A DNA stretch of 64,000 nucleotides, from assembly GCA_947172415.1 (NCBI GenBank), contig OX359189.1, positions 6,090,501-6,154,500 on the forward strand. The letters are read 5' to 3'. The DNA is from Chondrosia reniformis. Its lineage: Eukaryota; Porifera; Demospongiae; Chondrillida; Chondrillidae. The notes beneath the pieces are model-generated. The model had not been told where the DNA came from. It saw nothing but the letters and a program-made list of their open reading frames with translations, and made no database searches. Positions within the stretch are counted from its first letter, which is position 1; every line of letters begins with the position of its first letter. Of the stretch, positions 27,401-39,388 are shown piece after piece. A program made the position numbers and the translations under genes.

Positions 27401-28663
27401 AACTTGTAAGCATGATGAAACAGCCCATAAGTAGTGGGTAAATATTAATATTTCACATATACGTACACAACTGCATGTTGTTGATTAATGTGTATATACC
27501 TCGCCTTTAATACAAGTACTCTAAGCAGTTCTCATACACATTCGCACCACATGTACACATACATTTAGGTAAAGGAATTCCTACAAAGTTTTCAATATAC
27601 CCCAGTCAGTCAGACAATCAGTCAGCCTGAATCAATTATATCATGGTATACAATATTGATTATATAGCTGTTTATGGTGCCGCAGTAAATGATGCTGATT
27701 ACTACCAATAGGCTCTTTTAGACATGGATGGTTCTGGCAAAACAAATGTGTAATTTTATTGTTAGTGTATACTGCATGGACCACATATTTCTATATGACA
27801 GAAGTCCACTTTCACTACTCATGCAACCAGTTTATATACATAGTCTCACATGATCTATAAACATATATATATGAATTTCACTCAGATACATGATCAGCAA
27901 TTTAACTTTGAAATACTTGTTTATATACTTCAGTGAATCTACCATAGGTTTAAAATTGATCATTAATAAGGAGATCACATGTATATATAGAGTCTTTAAG
28001 GACCTATTGAAGACTGTGCATGAATATTGGTGGTTGATTATTGCTTTGCTTTGTGTACTCTTAATCAGGTAAATCATTTATTAATTTGGCTACCATACAT
28101 TTCATCTAGTTTAACTACAATTTCATGCATGATTATTAACTGAATTAGTTGAGCATCAGTAACACTAATTGTTAGTGGAAATAGAACATCTGATTCCTGC
28201 AGTCTAAAATAAGCTATTCTTCAGCAGTTAACCAGTGAGTAAGGAATGAGGATTAATCTTATATACATAGTAAATGTGTATATAACAAGGTTGGAAGTGA
28301 GGATGAAATCTGATCATATAATTTGGTTCCTGTTGGAGTACAGTCCTTTCAACCATACAATTCAAGAAACTTAATAATTGAGAGAAAGCATTCCCTCTGG
28401 TGCTTATATGTAGTTTAATGGCAGAGATTAAACTTTTAAACTATTAATTGTTTCCATTTTGCATCGTTGCATATATAGGAACGTGCATTTAAAATACAAT
28501 ACAGGCTTTATAAGAGAGGTTCAGCTTATATCTTAAGTGCTTTGGTATATAACACGATAAGTAAAAATATCATCTACTTATCTACTTAGTATCTTTTACC
28601 TTGTGTGTTTACAAACTTCAAGAAGTGTACCAAACTGAGAATAGTGATCAATCTTCCAACCAT
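18439..28663 (-). CDS. Adhesion GPCR 3, complete (FN3, EGF array, GAIN/GPS, 7TM)
   Basis: Complete receptor of 1109 codons in 32 exons: 28600-28663, 26371-26676, 26185-26298, 25524-25649, 25253-25375, 25005-25040, 24799-24921, 24689-24739, 24485-24616, 24228-24353, 24111-24139, 23869-24035, 23454-23586, 23254-23383, 23086-23172, 22860-22932, 22649-22763, 22534-22580, 22319-22442, 21931-22031, 21651-21762, 20912-21065, 20584-20653, 20432-20498, 20240-20334, 19977-20124, 19722-19763, 19537-19623, 19011-19122, 18767-18826, 18603-18689, 18439-18527. Signal peptide MVGRLITILSLVHFLKFVNT; one FN3 domain (VTYPSAVNLTVV, TVAWDPPRR); EGFs, several with calcium-binding DVDEC/DIDEC/DINEC starts; two short exons giving only EGF-like C-terminal halves; GAIN; GPS (VVCKSNHLTSFAVLVN); seven membrane segments (LLHYLFLSTFCWMLCEGVML; LLLPIMGLTWVFGF); and a tail of about 140 residues. 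From the GAIN domain to the proximal tail the exon lengths mostly match gene 2. A second usable leader exon lies at 29442-29505. Confidence 0.88.
21418..21560 (+). repeat. Solo Penelope-type terminal repeat, decayed
   Basis: Same repeat as at 7309-7560: AAAGACTCCCAGCAT, a hammerhead-like core beginning TTGATGAAGTGTGG, GAAAC, an AGTGGAGAAG tract and the CATCCAAAATTCTCATTAAG tail. It lies in an intron of receptor 3 between the second and third membrane-segment exons. The first core base is T instead of C, so a working ribozyme is unlikely. Confidence 0.6.
26970..27110 (+). repeat. Solo Penelope-type terminal repeat with intact hammerhead core
   Basis: Copy in the first intron of receptor 3. 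It shares GCCAAGGATT, AAAAGATCAAGATC, the ribozyme core and the AAGACTCCTGTATCTT end with the 7309-7560 repeat. Its duplicate lies at 34255-34375. Confidence 0.65.
27008..27053 (+). ncRNA. Hammerhead ribozyme, minimal type I
   Basis: CTGATGA (27014-27020), GGG/CCC stem II, GAAA (27036-27039), two-base-pair stem III around AGCT, and a GTC triplet ending at C27047. Stem I pairs GGGTTA (27008-27013) with TGGCCC (27048-27053) fully, two pairs being G.T wobbles. Compared with the copy at 7359-7404 the stem I bases differ but pairing is kept or improved, which supports a structured RNA. Confidence 0.65.
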
Positions 28664-30130
28664 CTTGACCGATAAAACTCAGAAGCTAAACTCTAAAGTA
28701 ACCCGCCAAAGCCTTACTCTCAGACGTTTTGAAGTACTTGTACTTAACCTGGTTATATATATATATGTCAACAGGGGGCGTATACTTGTACCTATATATT
28801 ACGTAATTAAGCCGGAAACCCCGACGGGCCAAACTGTAACGTGTAGGTAAGTTTCTATACGAAGCTCAAGTCACCTTATTAGATATTGGATTTCAAGCTA
28901 TATACAGCTAGGGAAATACAAATACAAAATTAAACCAAAAACCCTTATTATGAGGAACATCTAAAACCAATTAAGACACTTTTTGTATTCTGTGTGGTAT
29001 ATTGTATATCCAGATTTGTATGTATATAGGGATTCCACTATTATATTACGGAAATTTGAGATTGAGCTAAGACTATGAAGCCTGATTGCTATCACACACA
29101 TCTATATGGCTACTGGCCATTGGTTATAGACCATTTAGTAACTTAATTATATGTATGTACAGACATAAAAGGCTGAAACCTTTATAACCTTGATCCATGC
29201 AAATGGGTTGTCAGGGATAATTATCTCCTGGGTGGTGTTCTTACCTGCAGTCGTCACTCTGACTGGGGCAGTATATAGAACTAGCGAGTGGCAGAGATTA
29301 AACTTTTAAACTATTAATTGTTTCCATTTCGCATCGTGCATATATAGGAACGTACATTTAAAATACAATACAGGCTTATATCTTAAGTGCATAACACGAT
29401 AAATAAAAATATCATCCACTTATCTACTTAGTATCTTTTACCTTGTGTGTTTACAAACTTCAAGAAGTATACCAAACTGAGAATAGTGATCAATCTTCCA
29501 ACCATCTTGACCGATAAAACTCAGAAGCTAACCCGCCAAAGCCTTACTCTCAGACGTTTTGAAGTACCTGTACTTAACCTGGTTATATATATATGTGTGT
29601 GAACAGGGGGCGTAGACACTTGTAGGATTAGACACAATATATGCAAGCCAAGCATAGATGCAAGTGACGTATTATGTTCCGTAATAATTATTAAGCCGCG
29701 GGCGACCCGACGGGCCAAATTGTAATTATACTATATTGTAGTGTACAAGTCAGTTTTCTATATATACGAAGCTCAAGTCACGTACGTGCACCTTAACGAA
29801 AATAGTTAGATATTGGATTTCAAGCTACAGCTAGTACAAAATTTAACCAAAAACCCTTAATAAGGAACATCTAAAACCAATTAATATAAGACACTTTTTT
29901 GTATTCTGTGTGGTATATTGTATATCCAGATTTGTATGTATATAGGGATTCCACTATTATATTACGGAAAGTGGTAATACCTTGAGATCGAGCTAAGACT
30001 ATGAAGCCTGATTGCTATCACACACATCTATATGGCTACTGGCCATTGGTTATAGACCATTTAGTAACTTAATTATATATGTACAGACATAAAAGGCTGA
30101 AACCTTTATAACCTTGATCCATGCAAATGA
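28373..30130. repeat. Tandem duplication of promoter and leader exon of GPCR 3
   Basis: Two adjacent copies of about 840 bp (about 28420-29190 and 29285-30130) share long nearly identical stretches, including GGCAGAGATTAAACTTTTAA, the leader exon and the downstream TATAGGGATTCCACTATTAT stretch. The leader exons are 842 bp apart. A third copy lies at about 36198-37020, upstream of the soluble paralogue. Confidence 0.8.
29442..29505 (-). CDS. Alternative leader exon of GPCR 3
   Basis: A 64-nt exon (ATG to an AAG|GTAAAAG donor, phase 1). It encodes MVGRLITILSLVYFLKFVNT and is identical to the 28600-28663 leader except for H to Y. Both copies keep start codon, length and donor, so either could splice to the FN3 exon at 26676. 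Which one is used cannot be told from sequence. Confidence 0.65.
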
Positions 30131-30318
30131 TTGTCAGGGATATACTTATAAAATTATATATAACATGCATGGTGTCAGCATCAGTATTACCTTGTATATA
30201 ATTATAGAAGTTCAAACTTACTAGACAAAACTTAATATTTCTATATAGCTCTTAGTATATAGTTCTTTGGAATACTATTAGTTACTGTTATATAAGGAAA
30301 TGTAATTATATGATTAAG

Positions 30319-32150
30319 TTAAATCTTGTCCACCAGAAAAACAGCTGGGGAGCTCTCCACTTGTCCAGTTTTAGCAGTCACTTCAATCTTGTACCTTTTC
30401 CCTCTCTCCAGTCTAGTAATGTAAAATGCTCTCACAACACCTCTCACTCTGATCATCCTCAGTTTGGTCACATGATCATCTTCTCCAATTGATAGGATGG
30501 ATACTGTAATGATAAACCAGTCTACTGGAGAGGATGGGAATTTCCATAACAAGACCACTCCTGACACTGTTCGAAAACTTCTTGTTATAACAGGAGGAAC
30601 TGGAATGACTATATTTTGACAAGGAAGGAGGTGTAGTCACTGTAAATACATTATATATACTCGTCACTTGTGTTAGGATATGATGTGCTTGTTACTTTAC
30701 AAACAGCCACAGCATTTTATATCCTTGGGTGTTATGTTAGATGTGAAAAGGTAATTGGTATAGGCCTATGGCATGTGTTTTAGCTTATATGACCTATAAA
30801 AACTAAAAAAACTACTACTCTCCATGCATGAGTTGAGAATTTCAATGCTTTTTCAAGCCTGCAGCAGTGTGACAAAAGTTTTGTACAGTTTAATTATACG
30901 TGATTATCCTTTGAGTCACTTGCATCTCTTTAAATTTGTAACTTGTACTGTGTAGTACCTGATTGTAATTATGTTGGCTTTACAGTGATCTGACTATTTG
31001 AAAAAGTTTATCATTGTTTTAATTATATACATGTACAAAAATTTCCTATAATAGGTTTTCTATAGTCTTATGGCATATATAATACAGAACAGGTTGTGGC
31101 AGATAGCCAAATTGGCTGCTCATATAATTTTGGTTGTGTGTCTGGATATATTGTATAAGCTACATATATGTAATAGCTATACACTCTGCCCCTAGGCTTT
31201 TCGGAGTTTACTGAGTTATCGGCAGGATATTGCATGGTATAACTGTGCTATCGCATTTTATAACTATAATAAGAGGCCACTTAAAGTGCCTCTTATTGTA
31301 GTTATACAACAGTTATGGAATATAATTTGCCTTGGTTGCCCCAGCAACAGAGTGTATATAGTGTTAAATTCATGAGGTGTCCCTTCTATATATATAGATA
31401 ACAGTCTTTCAGTTAGGCCTCAAGCAATGGTGACTCTTGTATATATAAGGGTTAAACTGCTTAATGAAACACTGATTTTATACTTCATATATATATACTC
31501 TGTACTTTAAAACTATATTTCAGTAAGGAACGATTCAGATCAGGATGTGGACAGATAGCCAAATATGGAATGGCCATATTGCCTTCCTTTTTAATACTAA
31601 ATACATCCAATATAATATGAGGCATCCATTGGCTCACCTGTACATGAATGATTATCAGCTCCAAGTCTATAGCCATCCCAACAAGAACACTCATATGACC
31701 CATCTGTATTTGTACAGTTATGTTGACACCCATCAGTGTTGCTTTGGCACTCATCAACATCTGTATATATGAAGTAAAAACCAGTATATGTACACATACG
31801 TAAGTAAGTTGATCTTAAGTTTATATATAGATTCATGTAAACAAGTATTTCAAATTTAAAAACTCATGGGGCTGTGCACTCAAATTCAAACCTATACTTG
31901 GCCGCATCGTTGGGCTTTAATATATAGATGCAAGGTGGATAATCCTGCCAGTGGGAAAATCAATTAATGACTGATGCATCCAGAACAGAAGAACAGAGGT
32001 TAAGTCCAGAAGATGATCATGAAGAGTTGTACAGCTGCTGATTAATGATATATATATACATATATAAATACGTATAGTATAAACTTAGAGTGACTCATGG
32101 GCCCAACTTGGCCTTGTGTTTCCTTTCTTAAAGGTACATACACGTGTCAC

Positions 32151-32187
<37 letters not shown>

Positions 32188-32437
32188 TGTAGCCATCCAG
32201 ACTGGGAATGCCATCTCAGTGTTGGGCTCCCTCGGACCCACCTCTTGACTTTGACTTTATTTTATTTTATAAGTAAACGTGTTATAAGATCACTTTTCAT
32301 GTATAATTATTTAATGTTTGTGTATCCTGTATTATTCCATCTAGCATTTTATTGTATATGGACACTTAGGCCTTTTCTTTTCTTAATCCTGTTACCTCAT
32401 TCATACCCTAATTACCACCAATCATCATCCTTTTTCC

Positions 32438-32479
<42 letters not shown>

Positions 32480-35400
32480 TATTCTTAATCTTAACTCTTA
32501 AGTGTCCTGAACATTATGAATAACGATATCAATAGAAAAACTTCGTTAACTAAAGCTTGCTGAATGCCGCCATTTGCAAAAACGATATATTGATGTATAA
32601 ATTTAGTGTTAAGTGTTATAATAGTTGCGTATGAACCCGTATTTCATTATAGATATCATGATTATACATATACATATTGTACAGTAAAGTATATATACCA
32701 GTATAGATATTGCAGTTAATTAAGTACATGGTATTCCTGTTCTATATGCATACACCATACAGGAAGAGATCCTTTGAACATGTAGCCATTAAACAATTAT
32801 AGAAAACTAAAACATCCTTTTTAGGAAAAAATACCAGTACTTTTCTCACTAACCTATGCAGGTGTTATTGGAAACTCTAAACCCTTGATCACATGCATAT
32901 GAGGAACAGGAGTAACTGCCATTAGAGCTATGGCACAACTGATCTGCAGTACAACTGTGGTTTCCATTGGTACAAGGGTCAATAGCTATAGAAAATTAAA
33001 TATGAATACAATAAATGTATACACATTATATACAGTATATATATTATCCGCATGTTGTACTATATAGGATAATGTACTGGTGACATTATCCAAAATAATT
33101 CAAAAGTGTGACTATACATACGTAGTTATACAGTACATATATATGCATTTACAGTACTTAATATAAATATTAAATAATATGGCCCCTATATTATTTAGAT
33201 ATCAAATGAGCGTAAAGTGTAACAACTGATAGTAGGAATGAAAATGGAATGAAAGGGGCTATATATATATATGTTATAGTATATATAGAAATTAAGTAAA
33301 TGATTATATATACAAAATAACAGAAAAATTGTGCTTCTATATTAATAAATCCTTCTTTTAAATGTAGATCAAAATATGGATATACATGGTAATATGATAT
33401 ATACTCCAAAAGGAGAGAATTCAGGATAATATAAATGCAAATGTGTTTGCATATACCTACCAATACACTGGTACTGATTCTTTAGAGTGTACCCACTTCT
33501 GCAGGAACATAAATATGATGAGGGTGTATCAATACAGATGTGATCACAATTATGTGTTCCTCTTTCACATTCATCTAAACCAATCAAGGCATAATTAACT
33601 CATAGCAGTTCTTATTGGTAAAGAAATAACACATCAAATAACTTACCATAATTTAATCGAACTGTTATTCTTATCGCATTACTGTCTCCACCCTCATAAG
33701 AGACAATAACATCAATTGCATAAGTAATGCCTGGTTTTAATCTTCTAAAGGTGTGCATCAAATTGCTACCAACTGCATATGTCGACAGTTGGAATATGGA
33801 AGAATCACGGGGACTCTGTATCTGAACAGTGTAGCTTAACACCTGATGAGCGGTTACTCTTGGTGGATCCCAAGCTACTGTAACACTACTGGTCTGACCG
33901 GTGTGAGTCACATTAACAACTGTTAGGTTTACAGCACTTGGATAAGTAACTATATACATATATATAGAATATATTGACAATATTTGCTGCATGATAATCA
34001 TAACATATGTACGTATAATTATATATTCAGTACATGAATAGCTCTCATGCATCACCTCACGATCATTTGCATATACTTCATCATAATTTCATACGATATG
34101 TATATAAATTTCAATCAAGCCAGCTCACTTGCAGTTGGATAAACTATAGATATATGACACTTCTTATGGTATATGGGTAAACTACCTGGTTCATTAATTA
34201 TGCATATACATTCTATTCCTTCTTCACTATTAAAATGTATGCATATACGTATATGCCAAGGATTCCCAAAAGATCAAGATCGGGAAAAAAAACAAGATTC
34301 CCAGGGTTACTGATGAAGGGTGGAATACCCAGGAGCAGAAGAAGAAAAGAAAAGAAAGACTCCTGTATCTTGCAGAGTAAGAATAGCATGTCGGAATATG
34401 GCAGGGTGTATTATGTTTTTCATATAGTATTTTCAGGATTTCTGTGCTTGTAATGATCCCATTGCAATACAATTATTTCAGCCATATCCTATATTTTTCT
34501 ATTCTCAAATGTACATATAATACTCATGTATATACTCCTGTATCTTCATCCAAAGCTCTATAGGCTTTTTTACAGAATAGGCACAGCATGTAGGAAAATA
34601 GTGTATTAGATTTTTCATACAGTAATAGCATAAGCCATTTAGGCAAAATATTCTCATTAAGTACATATTATTTCCTATATATATATACTCAATTGCCAGC
34701 TTGTTTACACTATATATATATTAGTTAAACTTGTAAACATGATGACACAGCCCATATATAAGTAGTGTGTAAACGTTTCACATATATGTACCCATTTCTG
34801 CAACTACACATGTTGTTTAGTTAATGTATATATACCTCGCTTTACACATATACACATCATTCCATATACATTCGCACCACACATACATACAGTTAGGTAA
34901 AGGAATTCCTACAAAGTTTTCTCAATGATCCAATACACCCCAGTCAGTCAGGCAATCAGTCAGCCTGAATTGATTATATTTTGGGTATCACATGCAATAT
35001 TGATTATAAATATAAATAAAGTTTATATAAAAATATTAATATTATATATTAATATAAATCATGCTTCACTGTGTAACATCCCTTTCTTGTTTTTGAGCTT
35101 TTCGTGCCATCCCTACATCTTCTACTATTTCTGTAGAAAATTTTATTGTTCGAATTCTCTAGTTTATATAAGTCTAAAAACGTCCGATAAACAATTATCA
35201 GAGAGTACGGTAGTACTCTCTAAGTAGGAATGGCCGCCCTATCCAATGTATTAGCAATCAACACCTCATAAATCGCCAACGAAGCGATTTTCGGTTATAT
35301 TCGGTTATTTGCAGCGATTAATGCACGCTTTCCTAAATGCCAAAACATGTTTCGACGCTCTACACGCTCTATAGCGTTCAAAAAGCGGCTATCTAGGAAT

Positions 35401-36470
35401 AGATCCACTTCCAAAATTCATTTCTTCTTCTTCTTCTTTTATTGAATAGACTAGCGCTAATATGCGAACTTATGCGGGCACGTACTAGTTATAAATCGTC
35501 ATAAATATTTCGGAACTAGGGAATAGACAGCCCTAAATCTGAATGCGCTCTACAATAAGCATGTTAATTGTGAAGAGCGAAAATTGTGGTCTTCTCGGAC
35601 GCCATTTTTTAATTAAGAGATCATGGTTTTCGGCATATTAAGACGTTATTTTGAGATCTTCGCCAAGAAAACTTTCAAATCAATTTAAAACTAGTAATAT
35701 TAAGAGGAAAAAAGGGGGAACACAAGTAAATAAAAACATTTACAAAAATGATGTTAGAAGTAGGAATGGTAGTGTTCACTAATACATCTGCAAAAAGTAT
35801 CGAAACAAGACACTGATTATATGATAAGGCTAATCATACAGAAGTTGCATATATACTGAAATTTAAGTAAATTAACTATACACTTCTGTGTTTGGGCGCA
35901 CCATTCCTACTTAAGGTTAGTGCGCCCAAACACAGAAGTGTATGGTTAATTTACTTAAATTTCAGTATATATGCAACTTCTGTATGATTAGCCTTATCAT
36001 ATAATCAGTGTCTTGTTTCGATACTTTTTGCAGATGTATTAGTGAACACTACCATTCCTACTTCTAACATCATTTTTGTAAATGTTTTTATTTACTTGTA
36101 ATTAATTACAGTTAGTGGACGCCGTATTTTAGACTCATTATAGCGAAGTTATTCGCGCTTGGATGTGTCTCGAACTTGCGACTCGAGCTTACACTCTAAT
36201 AATTGAGAGAAAGGATTCCCCCTGGCGCTTATGTAGTTCAATGGCAGAGAGCTGGTGCTTAATAACTGTTTCCATTTTGCATCGTTTCATATAGGAACGT
36301 GTATTTAAAATGAAATACAAGATATAGCTATCGGATTCCTAGCTATCTTTTATAAGCGCTTTGGTAACACGATAAATAATAATATATATCACACTTATCC
36401 ATTTACCTTGTGTGTTTACAAACTTCAAGAAGTGTACCAAACTGAGAATAGTGATCAATCTTCCAACCAT
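30319..36470 (-). CDS. Soluble paralogue of GPCR 3 ectodomain (FN3-EGF-EGF-EGF-FN3)
   Basis: Predicted secreted protein of 341 codons. Exons: 36407-36470 (signal peptide, third leader copy), 33647-33949 (FN3), 33461-33574 (EGF), 32854-32985 (EGF), 31638-31760 (calcium-binding EGF), 30319-30608 (second FN3 type, starting IPVPPVITRSFRTVSGVVLL and ending SSPAVFLVDKI then TAA). All junctions are phase 1. The first five exons are near-identical duplicates of the start of receptor 3, introns included. The FN3 copy is one codon shorter and the second EGF two codons longer, but frames stay open. The last exon has no phase-1 donor before its stop, so I read it as terminal. Alternative: transcripts from 36470 could skip it and splice into 26676 of receptor 3, giving a longer membrane receptor. 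It could also be non-functional. Confidence 0.6.
30609..31637. other. Intron of soluble paralogue and duplication joint
   Basis: No coding signal. About 31259-31308 holds a hairpin (TAACTATAATAAGAGGC facing GCCTCTTATTGTAGTTATA). About 31081-31120 is a diverged fragment of the sequence at 25145-25190 and 31530-31570, marking the joint between the two duplicated blocks. Confidence 0.5.
31850..32785. mobile_element. Right-block-only insertion with TAA microsatellites
   Basis: Absent from the matching site in the left block (about 25440). It contains two (TAA)n tracts, 32152-32187 and 32438-32480, bracketing about 250 bp with ATGTAGCCATCCAGACTGGG. A TAA-tailed retroelement fragment is one explanation; the family is not recognised. 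Confidence 0.45.
34255..34620 (+). repeat. Penelope-type terminal repeat copy, interrupted
   Basis: Duplicate of the 26970-27110 copy (34255-34375), with a shortened hammerhead core lacking the GAAAC part. A further piece of the repeat's 3' portion (CTTCATCCAAAGCTCTATAG to TTAGATTTTTCATACAG) lies at 34535-34622, matching 7455-7563. Confidence 0.55.
35053..35190. repeat. Single arm of the foldback element family
   Basis: GCTTCACTGTGTAACATCCC and the following CCATCCCTACATCTTC tract match the right arm of the element at 58490-58591. Only one arm is present, directly left of the foldback element starting at 35200. Confidence 0.6.
35200..36090. mobile_element. Foldback DNA element, copy A
   Basis: Starts with the perfect palindrome GAGTACGGTAGTACTC and AGTAGGAATGG, has a TTC-rich middle (about 35425), and ends in a near-perfect inverted repeat with arms of about 170 bp (35733-35901 and 35918-36090). 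The arms begin AGTAGGAATGG and meet at CCATTCCTACTTAAGG. No coding capacity. The same layout occurs at 57840-58591, so this is a non-autonomous family. Confidence 0.7.
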
Positions 36471-37035
36471 AATGACGGATAAAATTTAGACCATATAGAA
36501 TACCTGCCCATGCGAAACAATATGCATGACACAAGTGACGTATTATATATATAATAATTAAGCCGGCGACCAGACGGGCCAAATTGTAATTATACTCTTG
36601 TAGTCACCTTATTGAAAATAGTTAGATATTGGATTTCAAACCGAAACCTTCTCCATACTATACAACTTGGGAAATAAAAGAACAAACCAATTAAGACACT
36701 TTTTCGTATTCTGTGTGGTATATTGTATATCCAGATTGTATGTATATAGGGATTCCACTATTATATTACGGAAATTGGTAATATATACCTTGAGATAAGA
36801 CAATGAAGCCCGATTGCTTTCACACACATCTATATGGCTAATCTCGGTCCCAGACCCAGACTACTATATGGCTACTGGCCATTGTTTATAGACCATTTAG
36901 TAACTGAATTATATTATGTACAGAAGTGAAAGGCTGATACCTTTATAACCTTGATCCGTGCAAATGGGTTGTCAGGGATAATTATCTCCTGGGTGGTGTT
37001 CTTACCTGCAGTCGTCATTCTGGCTGGGGCAGTGT

Positions 37036-38290
37036 AGTATATCAAATTCAATTCAATGATTAAGGTGCACCATGCCCAAGGGCATTAGGACTGATACTGG
37101 TCCAATGTAGTACCAATGCATGTGATTGTACATAAGCAAAAAGATACATAAATAGTTATGTCAAGTCAAACATATATAGTAGAAAGCACCATGCTTATAA
37201 TAAAACGTCAATTAAATCTTGCATGCCACATATCAGAGATTATAGATAAAACTTTATAATTTCTACATGCAGAGGACAATAAGACAGGAGCCAATTTGTC
37301 ATGATCACCTTCCTGGTGTTCATGCGCTCTCGCTAGCAATGGTTCTTTCCATGCTGCACATCTCAGTAGCCAGTGTTCAACATCCTCAACCTCACCACTT
37401 ACACATTCTTTGCACACTCTTTCCTCTCTGGCCACCCCCTGCCATCTTCCTGTCTCAATTTGGAATGCTGCCGTACCACCTCTCAGTTTAATCATCATTC
37501 TTCTGTCACTCCTCCGTCTTAACCTTGCGCAGTCTGACCATTCCTCTAGATCAACATTTTTCTGCAACATACTTCACTTCCATTTCACGGTCCCAATCCT
37601 CCCCCCAAGCAATGGACTCCAGCATCTCCTTCACTTCTGCATTTGACAAACCTCTAACTCCCTCCATACTTTTCTCTTGCCACCCAAACTCTGCAACACA
37701 TACTCATCTTCTGTATCCAACTGCCTCTGCCAAACTTAACAGCCTCTGTAGCTATTTGTCTTATCAACCGACCATCATATGCCCTACTCGATAATATCCT
37801 GACCCAAAACAAAATACACTGTAACTTATAATTAGCCCACCATGCATCTTATTGGTAGGTCCCAATCTCAGCCAAAAGAGAAACTTTGGGATGCAATGTT
37901 CCAACTCCGAAGAACATTCTCAAGGCTCTCAGCTGAGTCCGCTCAATCCCCTCCAGGTTTCGATTGCACCCCCAGATCTCGGCACCATACAACATAGTTG
38001 ACTCCACTAGCGATGACATCAGCTTCCTGAATGTCCCTGCACCTAAGTCACCCACTTCCACTCTACATCGACTGAACCAATCTCCTAATGCCTTCTTTCC
38101 TGCCACAGCCTTCTCATCAACCATGTCATTCAACTCTAGATGTTCATCAATCACACATCCCAAATACTTGTACTGACTCACCATTGGGATCTCATCATTG
38201 TCGATTACATACTGCACCTCAGCTCTCTTCATCTTCTTCTGTCGTATGTGCATAATCCCAGATTTGTGGATGTTAATTGAGCAATCTTTT
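37036..38290 (-). mobile_element. LINE fragment, 5'-truncated, antisense orientation
   Basis: Minus-strand reading gives RT-end motifs (KSGIMHIRQKKMKR, VSQYKYLGCVIDEHLEL, STMLYGAEIWGCNRNLEGIE) at 37849-38253. At 37208-37570 there is a zinc-knuckle-like tail CKECVSGEVEDVEHWLLRC. The two parts are in different frames, so the copy is decayed. It interrupts the right duplicated block and is absent from the left, so it inserted after the duplication or was lost on the left. Confidence 0.8.
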
Positions 38291-38336
38291 CAATTAACAA
38301 TAGCTCTTATAGACCAAGCTTATAATTAACCTTACT

Positions 38337-38510
38337 TTGACTTTTATATTTTTATTACCCACTTTGCATATCACTTTGAACATGTCAAGTTGTTTGACTT
38401 TCAGTATGAGGGCAAAGACTGTACATGTTAAAGTTAATATGTCTTTCAAAATTGAAAGGTCTTCATATGGCTACATTTATATGTGTCGGTTACACCTCAT
38501 TATATATATA
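38337..38510. repeat. Interspersed repeat, copy 1
   Basis: CTTTTATATTTTTATTACCC to TGTGTCGGTTACACCTCATT, about 170 bp. It matches 44877-45030 in the same orientation at roughly 85-90 percent by eye. No coding frame; family unknown. Confidence 0.7.
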
Positions 38511-39388
38511 GATCGATGATCCTGTATACAGATTGATCCTCTCATATATGCAGATGAATTAGTTAAATCATAGCAGACTCGCCTAGTATGGAATCCTACA
38601 GCATAAATTTAATTCTATTACCTCTCTGTAACTTGTGGAATTTGTCTATATCAACCATGATAACTGACTAAAGTTATGCATTTCGAATCAGAAATAATAG
38701 AAAAACATTAGATTCAACAATTTAAAAATTAATGCTGCAATGCCTGTATATCAGCTACACTGATAAATACATGTACATACAAGTATATACCATATTTTCT
38801 GAACACCTTAGTTTGAAGGCTACACTTGCTAGCTATAGCTACTGGCCCCAATACTCCCCTCTTATGATATTTGCTAATGTCCAACTTACAGGGCCACTCA
38901 AAGTGTCCCTGTTAATGACTTACTTTAGTATCAACATATTAATAGGATCCCTTGTAACTCTAAATCTGGTGGTATCTAATCTTTACATGAAATGTGTCAC
39001 TGACTAAGACAAGAGAATTCTAGAAGAGTTATATTGGCTGGTCTACTGGTAGTCTTCCTCTTGCAGTTGCTATATACACCTCCCTTCCATTCGACCAGAG
39101 AACCAGCCAAGTTGTGCTGGAGGTGAGGCACACTTTTTGTTAAATTGCCATAAACTTCACATGTCTTGCTGACTGTATTTGATTAGTGTAATCAATAAAA
39201 TATAAACATATATATACGTATAATACTTATAAAAATATATATAACATGTATGGTGCCATGTATATGTAATTATAGAAGTTCAAACTTACTAGACAAAACT
39301 TAATATTTCTATATAGCTCTTAGTATATAGTTCTTTGGAATACTATTAGTTACTATTAATTGTTATATAAGGAAACGTAATTATATGA

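Noticed and set aside
32116-32523. Plus-strand frame with runs of isoleucine and asparagine
   Set aside because: Translated TAA microsatellites; no splice or domain context
37267-37794. Plus-strand open frames near 37.3-37.8 kb
   Set aside because: Complement of the minus-strand LINE fragment
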